Below are positions 1 to 21,199 of a stretch of 60,000 nucleotides of DNA, one piece after another. The notes under the pieces are model-generated. The model was not told where the DNA came from and made no database searches. It was given only the letters and a program-made list of their open reading frames with translations. The translations under genes and the position numbers were made by a program. The stretch is from positions 6,814,161 through 6,874,160 of the forward strand of contig CM022670.1 of the NCBI GenBank assembly GCA_012295275.1. Reading direction: 5' to 3'. How positions within the stretch are numbered: the first letter of the stretch is position 1; the number at the start of each line of letters is the position of its first letter. Source of the DNA: Chrysomallon squamiferum. Taxonomy: Eukaryota; Mollusca; Gastropoda; Neomphalida; Peltospiridae.

Positions 1-476
1 ACGAATATTAATAACAGTATTAATAATAATAAAGGTGACAAGGATAGTAATAGCATCAGTGATGGAAGTATTAAATATAACAGTAGTAATTACACAAAAA
101 TAACAATAATACAAAAAAAACCCCACAATAACAACAGTATTAACGTTACCGCACTGGGCGGATTTTAACAAAACCTACAATTTATTTTTAAAAAATGCCC
201 ATGTCAGGAAACCAGTCAGCATGAAATTGGAGTGTCATACAATTTTAGAGAATCAATATTTCTTCTCAAATATAATTGATGATGAAGCAAAAAACAAAGT
301 GAAATTAATGAGGGAAGGATAAATAGACTGAACTTTGCCTCATGTCGACATTTTCTCTAAAATTATCTGACAGAAATATTTCTAAAAGTTTAGAAAATTT
401 GTTCATGCGATCCTCTTGATACATTTCTAAAATTTTGGTTGTTGTCGTTATCATTATTATTATAGTCATTGTTACA

Positions 477-550
<74 letters not shown>

Positions 551-880
551 GTTATATTAATGTTAACATTGTTTTTATTAGTATTATTATTGTTATTGCT
601 TATGTTGTTTTTGTTGTTGTTATTACTATTTCTTATGGATTTTTTTTTATTTCTTTTTTTTTTGGCTTATTCGCAACATATGTCTGGTTGGTCAGTTGTT
701 TGTTTTACTAGAAGGATTTCTGAAGTTTATTGTCTGCTAACGGTTAAGGGTATTTCATCATTACGCTAAATCCTTCGTCTGGCAGCTAATAACCGTTAAT
801 GGTAAAAAATGTGTCGAGCTGTCATCATACATACATATCATCCATGCATAGACAGCATATGCCATAACCTTTAATGCATC
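1..880. other. Upstream flank, AT-rich with an ATT microsatellite
   Basis: A/T-rich sequence with AAT/AAC-type triplets at the left edge and a TTA/ATT run at about 480-550. Two open frames over the triplet run (469-711 and 560-769) encode only low-complexity Tyr/Leu-rich strings. No gene is seen. Confidence 0.7.
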
Positions 881-2500
881 AATATTTTTGACAAAAGCCT
901 TCGCTGGGTCCTCCGGGACTGATTAATCACGCCTCCGAGGACGCGAGACAGTCTCTGGTCCTGGATTAGAAGACGTAGTAGTCGTTAAGGTCGCCACCAG
1001 AATAAAGTCGGCGTCACAGGGGCAGTTAGGAACGAGAGTCTGACGCAAGTAAGCTGACGTCGCTGCTCGAATCAGTTCACAGCGACAACAAAACAGCCGA
1101 AAATCAGCTTGACTTGGGTAACAGCAGCGGTTTTGTGTGTAATTTGGCGATCAATAACGAGTTAATTACGGCGTGAACAAGCTGGGATCCAAATTAAATG
1201 AAGTAGGCGAAAGAAGAAAATGTTTTATATGTAAAACGCGCGTAAGGATGGGAAAACATACGAGAAATTAATCACGCGAGAATTGACGGCTAAACGCTCA
1301 CAACAGCGTTTAGCGCCGAGCAACCGCGGCGCCGTCGTTTAAATGATTTTTATGTAATATTAAACAGCCCATCGTGTTCCGCTAATGTCTCCCTGCATGC
1401 TGCAGTTTCGCGTTCTCACGATCGGAAGCGTTACTACTTAGATCGGTGGGTGAAGTCAAGTTGGAAATGACGGAAAGTAACAGCGTTGTCTCCAGTCGTA
1501 TAATTACGACTGGCTTTTTGAAGCGCCGATTTTAAGTTTTTGATGGTTGTCAGGTTCAACCATCGGCGGCACTGAGGTTAAACAATTGAATTCGAGGTGA
1601 GAAGAGAGATTCTTTTATTTTCGATTTTGCGTGCGCGACAGAGGTACTTAAGAAGAAACAACTCTGTCTAGCATGACAAATCTTTCTAAAACTTTTGGAA
1701 TATATCTATTAAACATTCGTGGAAAACAAATTAAAGAGAATTACGCTTTTTTAAAAGTACATTAAAACTACCAGAAATACTTAATAATTTCCTGTATCTG
1801 CATACAACAGTAAAAAAATAACGATAAATGAGATCAAAATAGCCCCCAAAACATCGGTTGCTAGAATTCACGAAACTTAGCTTTAACAAAACGACACGAA
1901 GCATCGATCCCGGGAACTGCAGCACGGAAGACCAAACATCTTTCAGTATTACACTCTGTTATTTTACGTCACCTGAAACTTCACAATTTACGTGTTTGCT
2001 TTGACACGGCTTCAGGACACACAACACTGAGCCAGGAAGCCGCAAAGCCAGTGACGGGCCGATGAAACACAGAGTTATTTTTGGATGGAATATTTACCCG
2101 CCTCTGACGTATTTTGGCCTCTGTTATCGCAGGCTTTTAGATAGGAAATGAAAAGAAAGATTCGTCTGGGAGATCAATGCGTGGATTCTGGTACAGAGGC
2201 GGTCACAAAGTGTGCTCCAGGGAGGGGCATTCAGAGCAAGAACAAATACATCAAGAGTTGGTGAGGCATAGGACAGAAACGTTTCGATTCAGATCAGTTT
2301 CAGTTATAGAAACAAATGACTAGCTACGATATAACTGCCAGGTCTTTTGTTTTTTTCATCTTATATTCCCCCCATCAAAATCGACAGAAATTGCCTGTTT
2401 ATTCCAAATGTGTCCCAGCCATTTTTCTTAGTTCTTGTTTTTTTTTTTATTTGCAAACGGTTCTCTCTTATTATAATATATGTAAATTAAGCATTGGTAA
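880..2500. other. High-complexity non-coding stretch
   Basis: This is one of the longest repeat-free stretches of the window, with many CpGs at 900-1560 (for example CAACCGCGGCGCCGTCG near 1320). No exon, tRNA or mobile element is recognised. Short frames at 1731-1925 (-) and 2316-2513 (+) look like chance. A conserved non-coding element is possible. Confidence 0.35.
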
Positions 2501-2511
2501 TATAACGTTTT

Positions 2512-6350
<3,839 letters not shown>

Positions 6351-6352
6351 TT

Positions 6353-6525
6353 AATACTGAAATAGTGAGTAGAAGTAATACTGAAATAGTGAGTAGAAGT
6401 AATACTGAAATAGTGAGTATAAGTAATACTGAAATAGTGAATAGAAGCAATACTGAAATAGTGAGTAGAAGCAATACTGAAATAGCAAGTCGAAGTAATA
6501 CTGAAATAGTAAGTAGATATAATAC
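6353..6525. repeat. 24-bp minisatellite, about 7 copies
   Basis: The unit AATACTGAAATAGTGAGTAG plus AAGT repeats at 6353, 6377, 6401, 6425, 6449, 6473 and 6497. As 24 is a multiple of three, both strands stay open: + reads SNTEIVSR repeats and - reads LLLTISVL repeats. No start context, neighbours or family support coding. Confidence 0.9.
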
Positions 6526-6632
6526 AAACAGCAGATTTCCTCTCTCAGATCTTACTAGACACGTGAAATTAGTACCAGTATTATTAAAAAGAGTAAGCAA
6601 AAGGAATAGAAACAGCATATTTCCTTTCTGAA

Positions 6633-10565
<3,933 letters not shown>

Positions 10566-10647
<82 letters not shown>
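10566..10647. repeat. (GA)41 microsatellite
   Basis: Pure AG dinucleotides. This is the only long purine-on-plus dinucleotide tract in the window; the other long ones are CT on +. Confidence 0.97.
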
Positions 10648-10649
<2 letters not shown>

Positions 10650-12489
10650 TAAAGTTAGAAACATCCAGACAGATGAATCAAGCAGGTAAAATTGTTTAAT
10701 TACGTTAATGATGAATAACGTGACTTTATACTCAGAAATACAACATTTAATAACGTAAATGCAGCACAATCAGCTAAGTAAAAGACGAATTATCCAACTT
10801 CCAAGACAGACGGACGCCTGGGGACCTCAGCGTCGTAGTATTAAATACACACACACATACACACTCACACATACACACAAACATACACACAAATATGTTT
10901 TAGCATGTATTTATTTTTTGCGTTCATTTCTCTGCAGTTATCTCATTAAAAATTCGTTATCTTCGTTTTAAATACACACACATACACATATATAAACACA
11001 CACACACACATACTTTAAACACACACTCACACATAGATATAAACACACACACATATAGAAATAAACATACACACACACACACATATATAAAGAAAAAAGA
11101 TGGACAAATTAAAAACAATTGCACATATTAAGAAAATAAACAACATCAATAACCACAAAAATAAATAATATAAAGAAACATGGACTGAAGAAAAAAGATG
11201 TAATGGAAATTTGTTGTTTGAAAATGTTATTACATCGCAATTTAAATCCTGTTTTCAAGCATGAAGAAGTTATTATTATTAATATTATTAATCTTTTTTT
11301 ATCTGGAAATTTAGTTTTTACTGCGGCAGAATTTTATCTGAGTTTGCAAACGTAATACAGTTATGCACGCCTACATGCATATTCGAAACAAAACGATACA
11401 CGCGAGAATAAAATGAAATGTCTTTTTATTCGTTTTTTTTATTTTTTTTTATTGATTTATTAAAATTTTAAAATAGTATCTTGGAGATAACGAATTTTGA
11501 ACGGGTAATAAGATAACGAGAGAAAAATTAAGACAAAATAATTACACGTTAAAACGTGAAGCAGAATGAAATTGTTTAAGAGGACGAAGAAGTAACTCGG
11601 AGAAAGAGAAAAAGAAAAACAAAAAAAGAAAGAAAAAACGTCAGAGACACAAAAAGAAAGATCAAAGATAAAGAATGGAAACAAAACGACGAAGGAAGAA
11701 TGAATGAGAGAAAGAAAGATGAACAAGAAAGAAGAAAACAAACATAAAAAAATAAAGAAGGAAAGAAGGAAAACACATTTAATGATTGAAAGAAAAGACG
11801 AATAAAGCCAGCATGTAAGAAGAAGGGAATACTGATAGTGAAAGGATGGAAAGAAAGAAAAAGAAGCAGAGCGATGGAATCGACAAAGAAAGAAAAGAAA
11901 AAAGAATGGAAAGAAATATGGAGGATAAAAAAGGAAAAAGAGAGATTGTAAAAGAATATCCAATTGAAGATACACAAATAACAAATTAATTTAGTTACCT
12001 ACTCACTTAAAGAAAGAATCAATAAATCATAATCAAACCTCTATGAGCAAATTTGTTTTGAAAACGTAGTTAAAAAGAGTAAGATTCAGATATATAAATG
12101 ACAGTGTAGTAACAGAAGTTACGTGAAATAAAGACAAATGGCAGTCTTACCTTACTAGCAGAAAGAAGAAAACGGAGATATTCCAAAACGTCTTCATGTC
12201 AATCGATTCACAAGACGAGAGAGAGATAAAAAAAAAGAAATAAAAAAAATTAAAGGAACTATTCTTCCAATATTCCCCGTCTCTTTTGATTAATTCTCCA
12301 GTACTATAATTTTTCACCTTGTACAGTTTGCTGTCAGACGGTGTTAATAATCTACGTTAGTAAGTAATTTTCAGTTTGTTTGGTAGCGGAGATGTTTCTT
12401 ACATTGTCAACTCGCTTGTTGCTGGTCTAGTCTTTTTTTCGAAACCGGAGTAGAACACGAGCTGGAGTTATTGTCTGATAACTGAAGTC
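10648..12489. other. CA-rich, then purine-rich flank
   Basis: CA/CATA repeats occupy 10848-11085. A strongly purine-biased stretch, rich in GAAAGAAA, covers 11575-11960; the minus-strand frames of 174 and 133 codons there are Phe/Ser/Leu low complexity produced by that bias. Nothing else is recognised. Confidence 0.65.
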
Positions 12490-12850
12490 TGAGATTCTCT
12501 CGACAGGTGATAAATGGAGGACGGTGCAGATCTGAATCGAATGGCACTGACAGAAGAATCGTCTTTCAATGGGCCTCCCCACCTCGCCGCTCTTTCTCAG
12601 TTATTGCGCGATGTCGGTCAATATCTTAAGCGATTTTCTGTGGCCGCTGGTTCGCTCGAGTAATTGGTGTGCACTGCCTGTCGGCGGTTCTCGGCACTCG
12701 CTCGAATTCCACCCTCGGTTACAGGATGCCGTGTTTTTGGCACGTGCTTAATTGAACGTTGATTTCCAATTGGTGGAGAATGCTGTTGTCATGGCCACGT
12801 GACGCGGAAGTAGATGGCAGGCAGGTGTGGTTTAAGTTTGTGTAAATGGT
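12490..12850. promoter_or_regulatory. GC-richer island with promoter-type motif cluster
   Basis: A low-repeat segment of raised G+C. Within 23 bases it has CACGTG (12796-12801), GCGGAAGT (12804-12811, ETS type) and AGATGGC (12812-12818, YY1-like); CCAATTGG is at 12766-12773. This grouping is typical of TATA-less promoters. A 60-codon open frame (12569-12751, +) inside it is not recognised. It could be the promoter of an unannotated transcript or a distal element of the receptor gene. Confidence 0.4.
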
Positions 12851-12910
12851 AAGAAGAAGAAGGAGGAGAACATCTTACGTTAATCTTACAGAACGAAAGT
12901 TAGAAACCTG

Positions 12911-13144
12911 ATGACGTCTCCAGCCAATAATGGCGTAATAAAATGTATTTTCTTTCTTTTGCTTAAAAACGTCAATATTTTCAACAGAATTAGATTTCTG
13001 AATAACATGTCTGGGACAGTAGAATGCAGCACGGTTATATTTCCCAATCCAACCGAAGTCTCGAGATTGTCAGAACAAAAAATTCCCATCATGACAAATT
13101 GTACGAAAAATGTCTTCAAACACGCTTTCCCTGTCACTGCTTAG
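12911..13144 (+). CDS. Unrecognised 77-codon ORF below the 12.8 kb island
   Basis: The frame opens at ATGACGTCTCC, with a hydrophobic stretch CIFFLLL near residue 12, and ends at 13144. It starts about 90 bases below the promoter-like motif cluster, and an AATAAA lies at 13328-13333, about 180 bases past the stop. I recognise no domain. The opposite strand is also open across nearly the same interval (12886-13137), which weakens the case. It may be chance or a small lineage-specific gene. Confidence 0.15.
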   Translation: MTSPANNGVIKCIFFLLLKNVNIFNRIRFLNNMSGTVECSTVIFPNPTEVSRLSEQKIPIMTNCTKNVFKHAFPVTA

Positions 13145-13383
13145 ACATGGATACAAAACAACTGGCATTCAACTGTTAACCGTAGCAGAAGAAAATTGTT
13201 TTATAATGTATCTTCAATGTAGACAGTTCAAATCACCGAGGAATAATAATGACAGGTAAAATTTATGTTTTCTGAAATTGCACGGACGTGATTGCAGTGT
13301 ATGACACATTTATGTCTGATGAAGATAAATAAACGATTGAAACGTCAATGAATGATGTTCATTAGGTTTTTGGAATATTCTGA

Positions 13384-13429
<46 letters not shown>

Positions 13430-16400
13430 TATAGATTTAAATTTATTTTTGTTCATATCTCGTTCTTTTAATATTTTTTCTTATTCTTGTCTTTATATTT
13501 ATTTTCGTATTTTCTTTTCATCTTTAATTTTTGTAGTTTTTTTTTATAGCTTTTTTAATTTTTAATTTATTTTTTATTTTGTTGTTTTACTTGTTTTCAT
13601 TTCTGCTGTTTAATACTGTAACAGAGCAAATTGATGAACAGACAACTAATATAATATTTTACTCTTAATTAAATAAACCTTCACACATCTGAACAATTAT
13701 TTACAGACACACGTAACTGACAATAAACCTGATTTCTCAACTGTAAGGCAAAAACACAGTTAATATTGTATTGAATTCTGTTAATTTAACACTGTCAACT
13801 TTTTTCGTTATTCTATTATTGTCGAAAACGTCTTTGACTTTATTTTACGTTCTAATTTTTAAAATTCTTCTTCTTTTATAATTTACTCACATTTGTCTGT
13901 CCATATGTCCTTCGATTTGTCCATCCGTTCATCCAACCATCCATCCATCCGTCCGTCTCTCAGATTATTTATCTGCCAATATTTCTGTTGTTTGTATCTC
14001 TATATATGTTTGTGTAGTAAATAATAATTATATAAATATGTGTGCAGATCTTTTTATGTACGAGTGTTTTTGATATATGTTATTGTTTGTATTTATTTTA
14101 TTTCATTTTACTGTATTATATTTTTCTTTTAGTGTACTTTATTCATTTATTTATTTATTTATTTATTAGTTGTCTCAGATCACTGTGACATCGACAGCAA
14201 ACCTCTCAAGGCATGTTTATTTGACTGAAGACCTCCCGTTGTTTAATTATTAGTTTTTAATCGTGGGAGAGAGCAAACTTTGAGAGAAAAAAATCTCTCG
14301 ACGACATGTCGACGAAGTGAGATCCCTGTAGGTGCGTTCTCATAGCATTATCTTTCTATCAGTCTCCAGCATCTCTCAGATGTGCTTTGAATATTGCATG
14401 CCAGCGGCAGTTTGCAGCTAATAATTTCTAGCGTGTAACGGATGGTTTGACGTTTCGAGAAGTGTTTTCATGCAGTGACCAAGGCTATGGTAAATTGCGT
14501 ACGTCAAAACTGAGAGTCCGGTGAAGGAAGAAAACAGTTTGATTTTTTCTTTTTTTGTATTCATAACGAGGCTTTCGTCAAAGCTCGACGGCGACGCGAG
14601 AGTCATTGGAAGAAATTGCGACTCCTTTCGTTTCACGTAACTGGATTTTAAACGTAATCTCGTAACTTGTTTTCTGAGAGTTAAAGTATCAACCATTGTC
14701 ATCGTGGAATACATTCGTGTCTGTTTTCAGTGATGTCATTATCACTGTTAATATATACTAGGTGTTTCAAAAACATATCACACACACGCACACACGCACA
14801 GTACACACACACACACGTGAATGGTGTGGAGTGTAGGATACTGTTAAAACACTTATTTAAGTTTTCAAGGCAGCAGGATCAATACTCTTCTGGTTATGTA
14901 TTTGGCTGTTTTCTCTTTTTGTCCAATGCTCCGTAACAGGTGAATCATGCACCATATTATTAACCATGCTGTTAAGATCTATGCCGAGAAAGTCTTAATA
15001 CATACCTGCTAATGGTTCGTTAATTGAATATTTCTTAATTCAGTGAGAAATACACAGACGTAGTTTTGAATGTATCAGATAAAACAAAATGCTTAACAAA
15101 GAATATTCACTATTTTGAAGACAAGGATATTTAATAGGGTTATTTATAAAATAATGAAATCTAGAATAATAATTATCATGAAATGTAAAATGTTTATCAT
15201 GAGTTCTAGAATTAAAAAAATCTAAAATATATAACTATTATGGAATCTAAAGTATATATTATGAATTCTAGAATGTTTAGTATATTTTGAAATGTGAAGT
15301 ATTTATTAGGTATTCTAGAACATTTAGTACAACGAAATCTAGAGTAAAAAAAAATAAAATCTAATGAATCTAGAATAAATAAAATTATATTATGAAATCT
15401 AAAGTATTTGTTGCAAATTATAGAATTTTAGTACAGTGAAGTCTAGCATAAAATATAATTATCATCAAATGTAAAGTATTTATCACGAATTTCTAGAATA
15501 TTTAACATCGGGGCGTACAGCGATGATAAAAAAACGTATTTATTAACGTCACTTCAGGCGCCTGCCGACACATTGCGAAATCGCTGCAGTCGTTAAGACT
15601 TTAAATTGGTCCTAATAGGAAACTTCTGAATGTAAATATCGCTGTATAATCGCCTCGCAAAAAAATTCACCAACTGCACCGAGCAGACGGCAACCAGACG
15701 CTGCATTAAATCAAGTTATATAAGAAAGAAAAAGAAAAAAAAAAAAAAAAAAAAAAAAAAAATGAAGAGTAATAAATTTACTATTCGTCTCCTACTGAAC
15801 GATTTGCCGGATGTTTTTCACATCGAGGTTTGTTGTGTGATTACGGAAGACCGTTATGACATATAAAGTCCACTGATGTCGAAAATACGAATTCCGGTTA
15901 TTTTTGATGTCGTTATTACTATTCAGTGCGTTGAATATATCCATGCAGTCATTGCATTTATAAATAGATTTATGTGTGTGTGTGTGTGGGGAAACAGTTA
16001 TAGAATATATGAATTTTGGCTAGATAGCTGTAAATTTGTTTATGTGTGTGTATCTGAGTGTTTGTCTGTTTAAATCTACGTTCTTAGTCACGTTTTAATC
16101 TTGGTCTGCAGAGACTGTCATGTTTGAAAACAATACGTTACATTTCACTCTTTTGTTTTCTTTTCATTATTCAGCGATGAATTCAAAACAACAGTTTTTC
16201 TTTCCGCTGTTTTCGACATTACGGCTCAGATGTAGAACAAATTTCAGACAATGTTGATGCTGACGTAACTTAAACAATTTCTATGAAACATGACCTTTGA
16301 TGTTATAGTTAGGGTAATTTGTTTTTTTTTTCACAAATAAAGAAAGTAATAGATTCAGATCTCAGTGACTGCCTGTATAAATAATGTGGATTGAAAAATG

Positions 16401-16486
16401 ACGTAACAGAATCTTGTTCGTGTTTTGTCATTGTTATGAGTTTATTACATATGTGTGTGTGTGTGTGTGTGTGTTTGCGTGTGTGC

Positions 16487-16523
<37 letters not shown>

Positions 16524-17553
16524 GATGGATAGATAGATACACATGAAAATTTTAAAAGCAAATTACATGTAACATCAAATATTATTCAGCATGTCTCCTT
16601 CACGGCCAATTTTTAATATTTTTTATTATTATTTGTTTAAATATATAAATCAATAAGTTTGCATTTTCTGCTCAATTCAGTCTTGTTTAGATGAATAAAT
16701 AAATAAATTATAATACATTTTATAGCTTGTTAGTGTTTTTGTGCTGATTTCAGATTCTCAAGGACAAACAATTATTGTTTATATTTTGACAGTATCAATT
16801 ACTTTCTGTCTGCTATTTGAAATATTAAACAATTTTAGATTTTTAATTGATCAAAGTAATTAAAACAAGAAATATCGAGAGATTTTTTCTAACTGACACA
16901 CCAAGAACTGTTTCTTTGAACACTCGACGACAAGAATAATAACACAATGCAGCTCTGAGAATTGGTACAGTATCAGGTATTCCGGACACTGTTTACTCTG
17001 GACGTTTTTCTTGACCTAGGTTCCGAAACACTGACTGACGATCATGTTAAACAGACACCGGACACCTCTCAATAAACACCGAGCGTTTTGTACAAGAAGA
17101 ATCGACAGTGAGGAGAGTACACAGAATCAATGACATCACAAATGAAAACCAAACACGCAGTTCAAACATTATTTCTTCAGTAAAGTTTATTTCTGTTGAA
17201 ACCCGCAAAGGCTAGTTCACTGTCCTTTTCGTTCGGGTGTTTAAATAATTTCTCATTGCTGTCTTTTTCGTTTATAAATTTGTCATTTTAAAATTGAAAG
17301 TGAAAATTAATATAGGAAACAAATACGCATTTTAATAACAGACAAAAGATTATTTTGGAGATGGTGCTAATAACTACAACAACAACACAGTTATAACAAC
17401 AACAATGCAACTGCCACTACTACTGCTAGTACTACTACTATTAATAATAATAAGAACAACAACGATAACAATAATAAATAATCTACATTGTAATTTTCAT
17501 GAAAACTAAGTTGTCTTTTTCGTGTCAACAACAACAACAAAAACAACAACAAC

Positions 17554-17608
<55 letters not shown>

Positions 17609-19854
17609 CTGTCATGAAAATTACGTTGTCTTTTTCGCATCATCAATTTCAGGCGAAAATAAAGAATGACTATTATTATTATAACTGTCTTGCAGTATTT
17701 ATTATTATTACATGTACGTGATGTTCTGTTATTACATATTTGAGATATTACTCAGACAATGTTTTGTAATGGCTACATTAAGTGTTTCAGACGTGTTATA
17801 AAATGTAGATCTTAGACCTTATGTTTAAATGTTACTGATAGAATGAAACACATAATACAGTACATAGAAATTATACCTGTACAACACGTTAACAAAAATA
17901 TACACAGACATGATGCAATACAAATACATATCTATTTAGACACTGATGAAGGTATACAAACATACATACATATATACATACATACATACATGCATGCATA
18001 CATACATACATACATTCATCATATATACATATACAAACATAGACATACATATTTACATACATACATACACATACATAAACATATTTACATACATAAATAC
18101 ATACATACATACATACATACATACACACACAAATACATACCAGTACGTTCCGGAAAATGTTGTCTATGTGCAGAATCTAATCAGACGTGACACAGATAAT
18201 ATTCAAATCCTAAAATATACATACGTACACACGTACATACACACACACTCACACATACATATAAAATATCAAATTAAGCCAATATCGAGCATAAGACAAA
18301 ACATCCAGTCCTTTAGACTTGGTTTCTGATAAAAATTATTTAACAAAATAAAGAGCCACCCGGGAGCGGTTATTTGCAAACATCTGATGTGAAATTCTTT
18401 TCAAACTGGAGAAGACGGATTTTATCATTGTGTATTATCATTATTCTGCCGTATTCTGCTTTAGTCTACAGTAAATGGAAAAAAATGTTCTTGTTGTTTT
18501 GAGTACTTAAAGGACACTGTACAAGTGGAAATCAATGAGGAAAGAAAAACATCACTCTGTGACCATTAATACATGGAGAATCCTTTCAGTGAAAAGATCT
18601 TTTCAGAGAGCGTCTTGCTTGCCTTGATTACCGGTTATTTCAACAACAAATGGGCAATTTTCCCAGTGTCGTATCATCACTGCACTTTAAGAAAACCCTC
18701 ACACGTTTACTGTTCCATATATATTTAGATGAGCGAGATGGAGGAAATTGTAACGTTCCGCAGCAGAATATCAAATATGCAATATGCCATAAACTGAGCG
18801 TTTTATTAGGCCATCGGTAATTCGAGAATTATTTTCCATATTTCGCCCGGCAATAAAATTGTAGCGTATGATTCCGCGTTGAATGAGGCTCATTGCCAAT
18901 CCAGGGTATCTGCGTAAATCAAAGCAAAAGTGGAAAAGACCAAGATTTGTTATTATTGAAAGAACCTTTAGCGGGCTCTTATTATCTGTGTTACGTTGAT
19001 ATATGGCTGCAGTCAGCGACTGTGTTTGCCTTGAAGACAAATTTAAGCCGATATTGAGAAGTTAAAGCTGAATAGGAGGCGAAAGTTAAATGAATTTATC
19101 TAATTGAAAGAGTTCAAATAAAAGACCAGCGTGAATTTAAATTGTCGACATTAGTTATCATCATTTTCTTCTGTATTCTTGGAATCGTTTCTTCTTCTTT
19201 TTTTATTTATTTATTATTTTTTATTTATTTATTTAAATTTCCGTGTCTTTCTTCTTCTTCTTCTTCTTCTTCTTCTTCTTCTCGCTTGTTTCTATTATTC
19301 TCCATTTTTTTCTTTTTTTCTTTTTACATATTTTCCGTTTTATCTCCCTTCATCTTCTCAATCTGTTTTTGATTTTGTTTTTATTATTGTTTTTCATTTA
19401 ATAGCAAATAACTAATAAGCTTTTAATGAAGAAACTTTGAACGAGATTACGATTTATAAGCCAAGGGAGTTCACAAATATTATCTGGCTTTGGAAGTATC
19501 AACATAAAATCGTTTTACAGTTTAGTAATTTGATCTAATGATCTGGGATTTTGTAAGATTTTCTTTTAAACCGAAACTCTTGTGATGCGTAAACATGGAA
19601 TAAAACTTTCGAGTTTCTTGCTAATATTGCCATACAGAAAAAATAATAAAAATAAAAAAAAAAAAAAAAAAATAATAATAACAAAAAAAATAATAAAAAA
19701 TAATATTAATAAAAGAATAATAATAATAATATAATAATAATAATAAAAATAAAAATAATAATAATAATAATAACTTTTTTATTTAAAAGATGTTTTTAAT
19801 ATCGTCATTTGTATTTTGAAAATAAGTGTCAGTGAGAAGTTAAAGGTACAGCAG
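13145..19854. other. Upstream flank: repeats and unassigned islands
   Basis: Repeats: AAT run 13384-13429, poly-A 15735-15762, GT/TA run about 16452-16523, AAC then AAT run 17526-17606, CATA tetranucleotides about 17957-18130, TTC run about 19248-19282, A/AAT-rich 19637-19773. Higher-complexity islands at 14200-14730, 15530-15720 and 18590-19140 contain small unrecognised frames (14418-14714 - and 18771-19040 -). No gene is supported. Confidence 0.6.
15140..15510. repeat. Degenerate tandem repeat with TCTAGA cores
   Basis: Diverged units built from GAATTCTAGAATATTTAGTA-like and TGAAATCTAAAGTATTTAT-like segments alternate with a spacing of roughly 60-70 bases. It is probably an old minisatellite. 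Unit borders are blurred. Confidence 0.55.
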
Positions 19855-20610
19855 TAGAATGTTAGTAACGTAAGCAGATGGTTAGTCTGTTATCAGTAGT
19901 CATCAGTATAATATATCAATAGTAGATCAGTAACATGTCAGTAATATGTCAGTAATATGTCAGTAGTATGTTAACTGTGTATTAGTTATATGTAAGCAAT
20001 ATATCGGTAATATGTTAGTAGTATATCAATAATATATCAGTAATGTGTCAGTTCTGTATTAGTAATACAGTAGCATGAAAATAATATTTAAGCAGTGTGT
20101 CAGATGCATACCAGTAATATGTAAGTAATATGTCGGTAATATATCAGTAACAGTCAGCTCTGCATTAATAATATTTCATTATAATGTTAGTCTTATGTCA
20201 ATAATAATATGTGTCAGAAGCATATCAAAAACATGTCAGTAGTATGTCAGTAATATGTCAGTAGTATATCAGTAATATGTCAGTACTATATCAGTAATAT
20301 GTCAGTAGTATGTCAGTAATATGTCAGTAGTATGTCAGTAATATGTCAGTAGTATGTCAGTAATATGTCAGTAGTATATCAGTAATATGTCAGTAGTATG
20401 TCAGTAATATGTCAGTAATATGTTAGTAGCATGTCAGTAATATGTCAGTAGTATATCAGTAATATGTCAGTAGTATGTCAGTAATATATCATCAGTTAGT
20501 GTCATTAGATTTTATTTATATCGATAATATGTCAGGAGGGTTTAAACAGTGTGCCAGTAGAGCATGTCAGTAATATATTAGTTCTATTCAGTAAATGTCA
20601 GTAATGTTCC
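19855..20610. repeat. 11-bp minisatellite
   Basis: Units GTCAGTAATAT and GTCAGTAGTAT alternate with an exact 11-base period in the core (20225-20490) and are more diverged on both sides. No coding meaning is seen. Confidence 0.9.
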
Positions 20611-21199
20611 CGTGTGCTTTTCAGAAATTACCCTTCAGAATATAAAATAATTTAAAATAAAATAAATATAATAAAATAAATTTCAATGCCATACTCTTTT
20701 ATTACTTTTTCTCTGTCTTTTTTTCTTCTTCTTCTTCTACTTTTTTCTTAATTTTATTTATTTATTTATATTTATTTATTTTATTTTATTTTATTTTCAA
20801 AATTTAATGTCCTTTCTCCATTTCGTTTCTTTTCTTTTTCCTGCCCATTATTTTGCTACGTTGCTTTTTCTTTGATTATAACTTGAATAAATTGCCTGGG
20901 GGAAATGTATTTGATATCCCCATAAAACACAGACGAGTGTAATTAAAACGAATGATACAAGGGACATTTTGCAAAGCACAGTTAGCCTGTCTTGGAATAC
21001 TGAACGTTACATTTTGCATTTTATTGCACCCAATAGAGAAAGGTTTAGAAGTGAAACAGTCTCCAAATCAACTTTGTATCGTGTTAAATCTAATTTACCA
21101 AGAGTAATAATATTTTTTTTTCCTTTCGAAACAACATTATTTTCTCAGTGTTACCTTGTTTTCGAATCTGAGGCAGTTCTCTTTCTTGCTGGCTTTAAT
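20611..21199. other. AT-rich spacer
   Basis: T-rich and A/T-rich sequence with ATTT-type repeats to about 20800, then mixed sequence to the 21.2 kb island. The frame at 20969-21202 is not recognised. Confidence 0.5.

Noticed and set aside
11460-11984. 174-codon Phe/Ser-rich minus-strand ORF, membrane-protein-like
   Set aside because: Produced by a purine-rich GAAAGAAA stretch; a second frame of 133 codons is open in the same place.
17843-18329. His/Tyr/Ile/Thr-rich ORFs
   Set aside because: They come from CATA tetranucleotide repeat, open in several frames.
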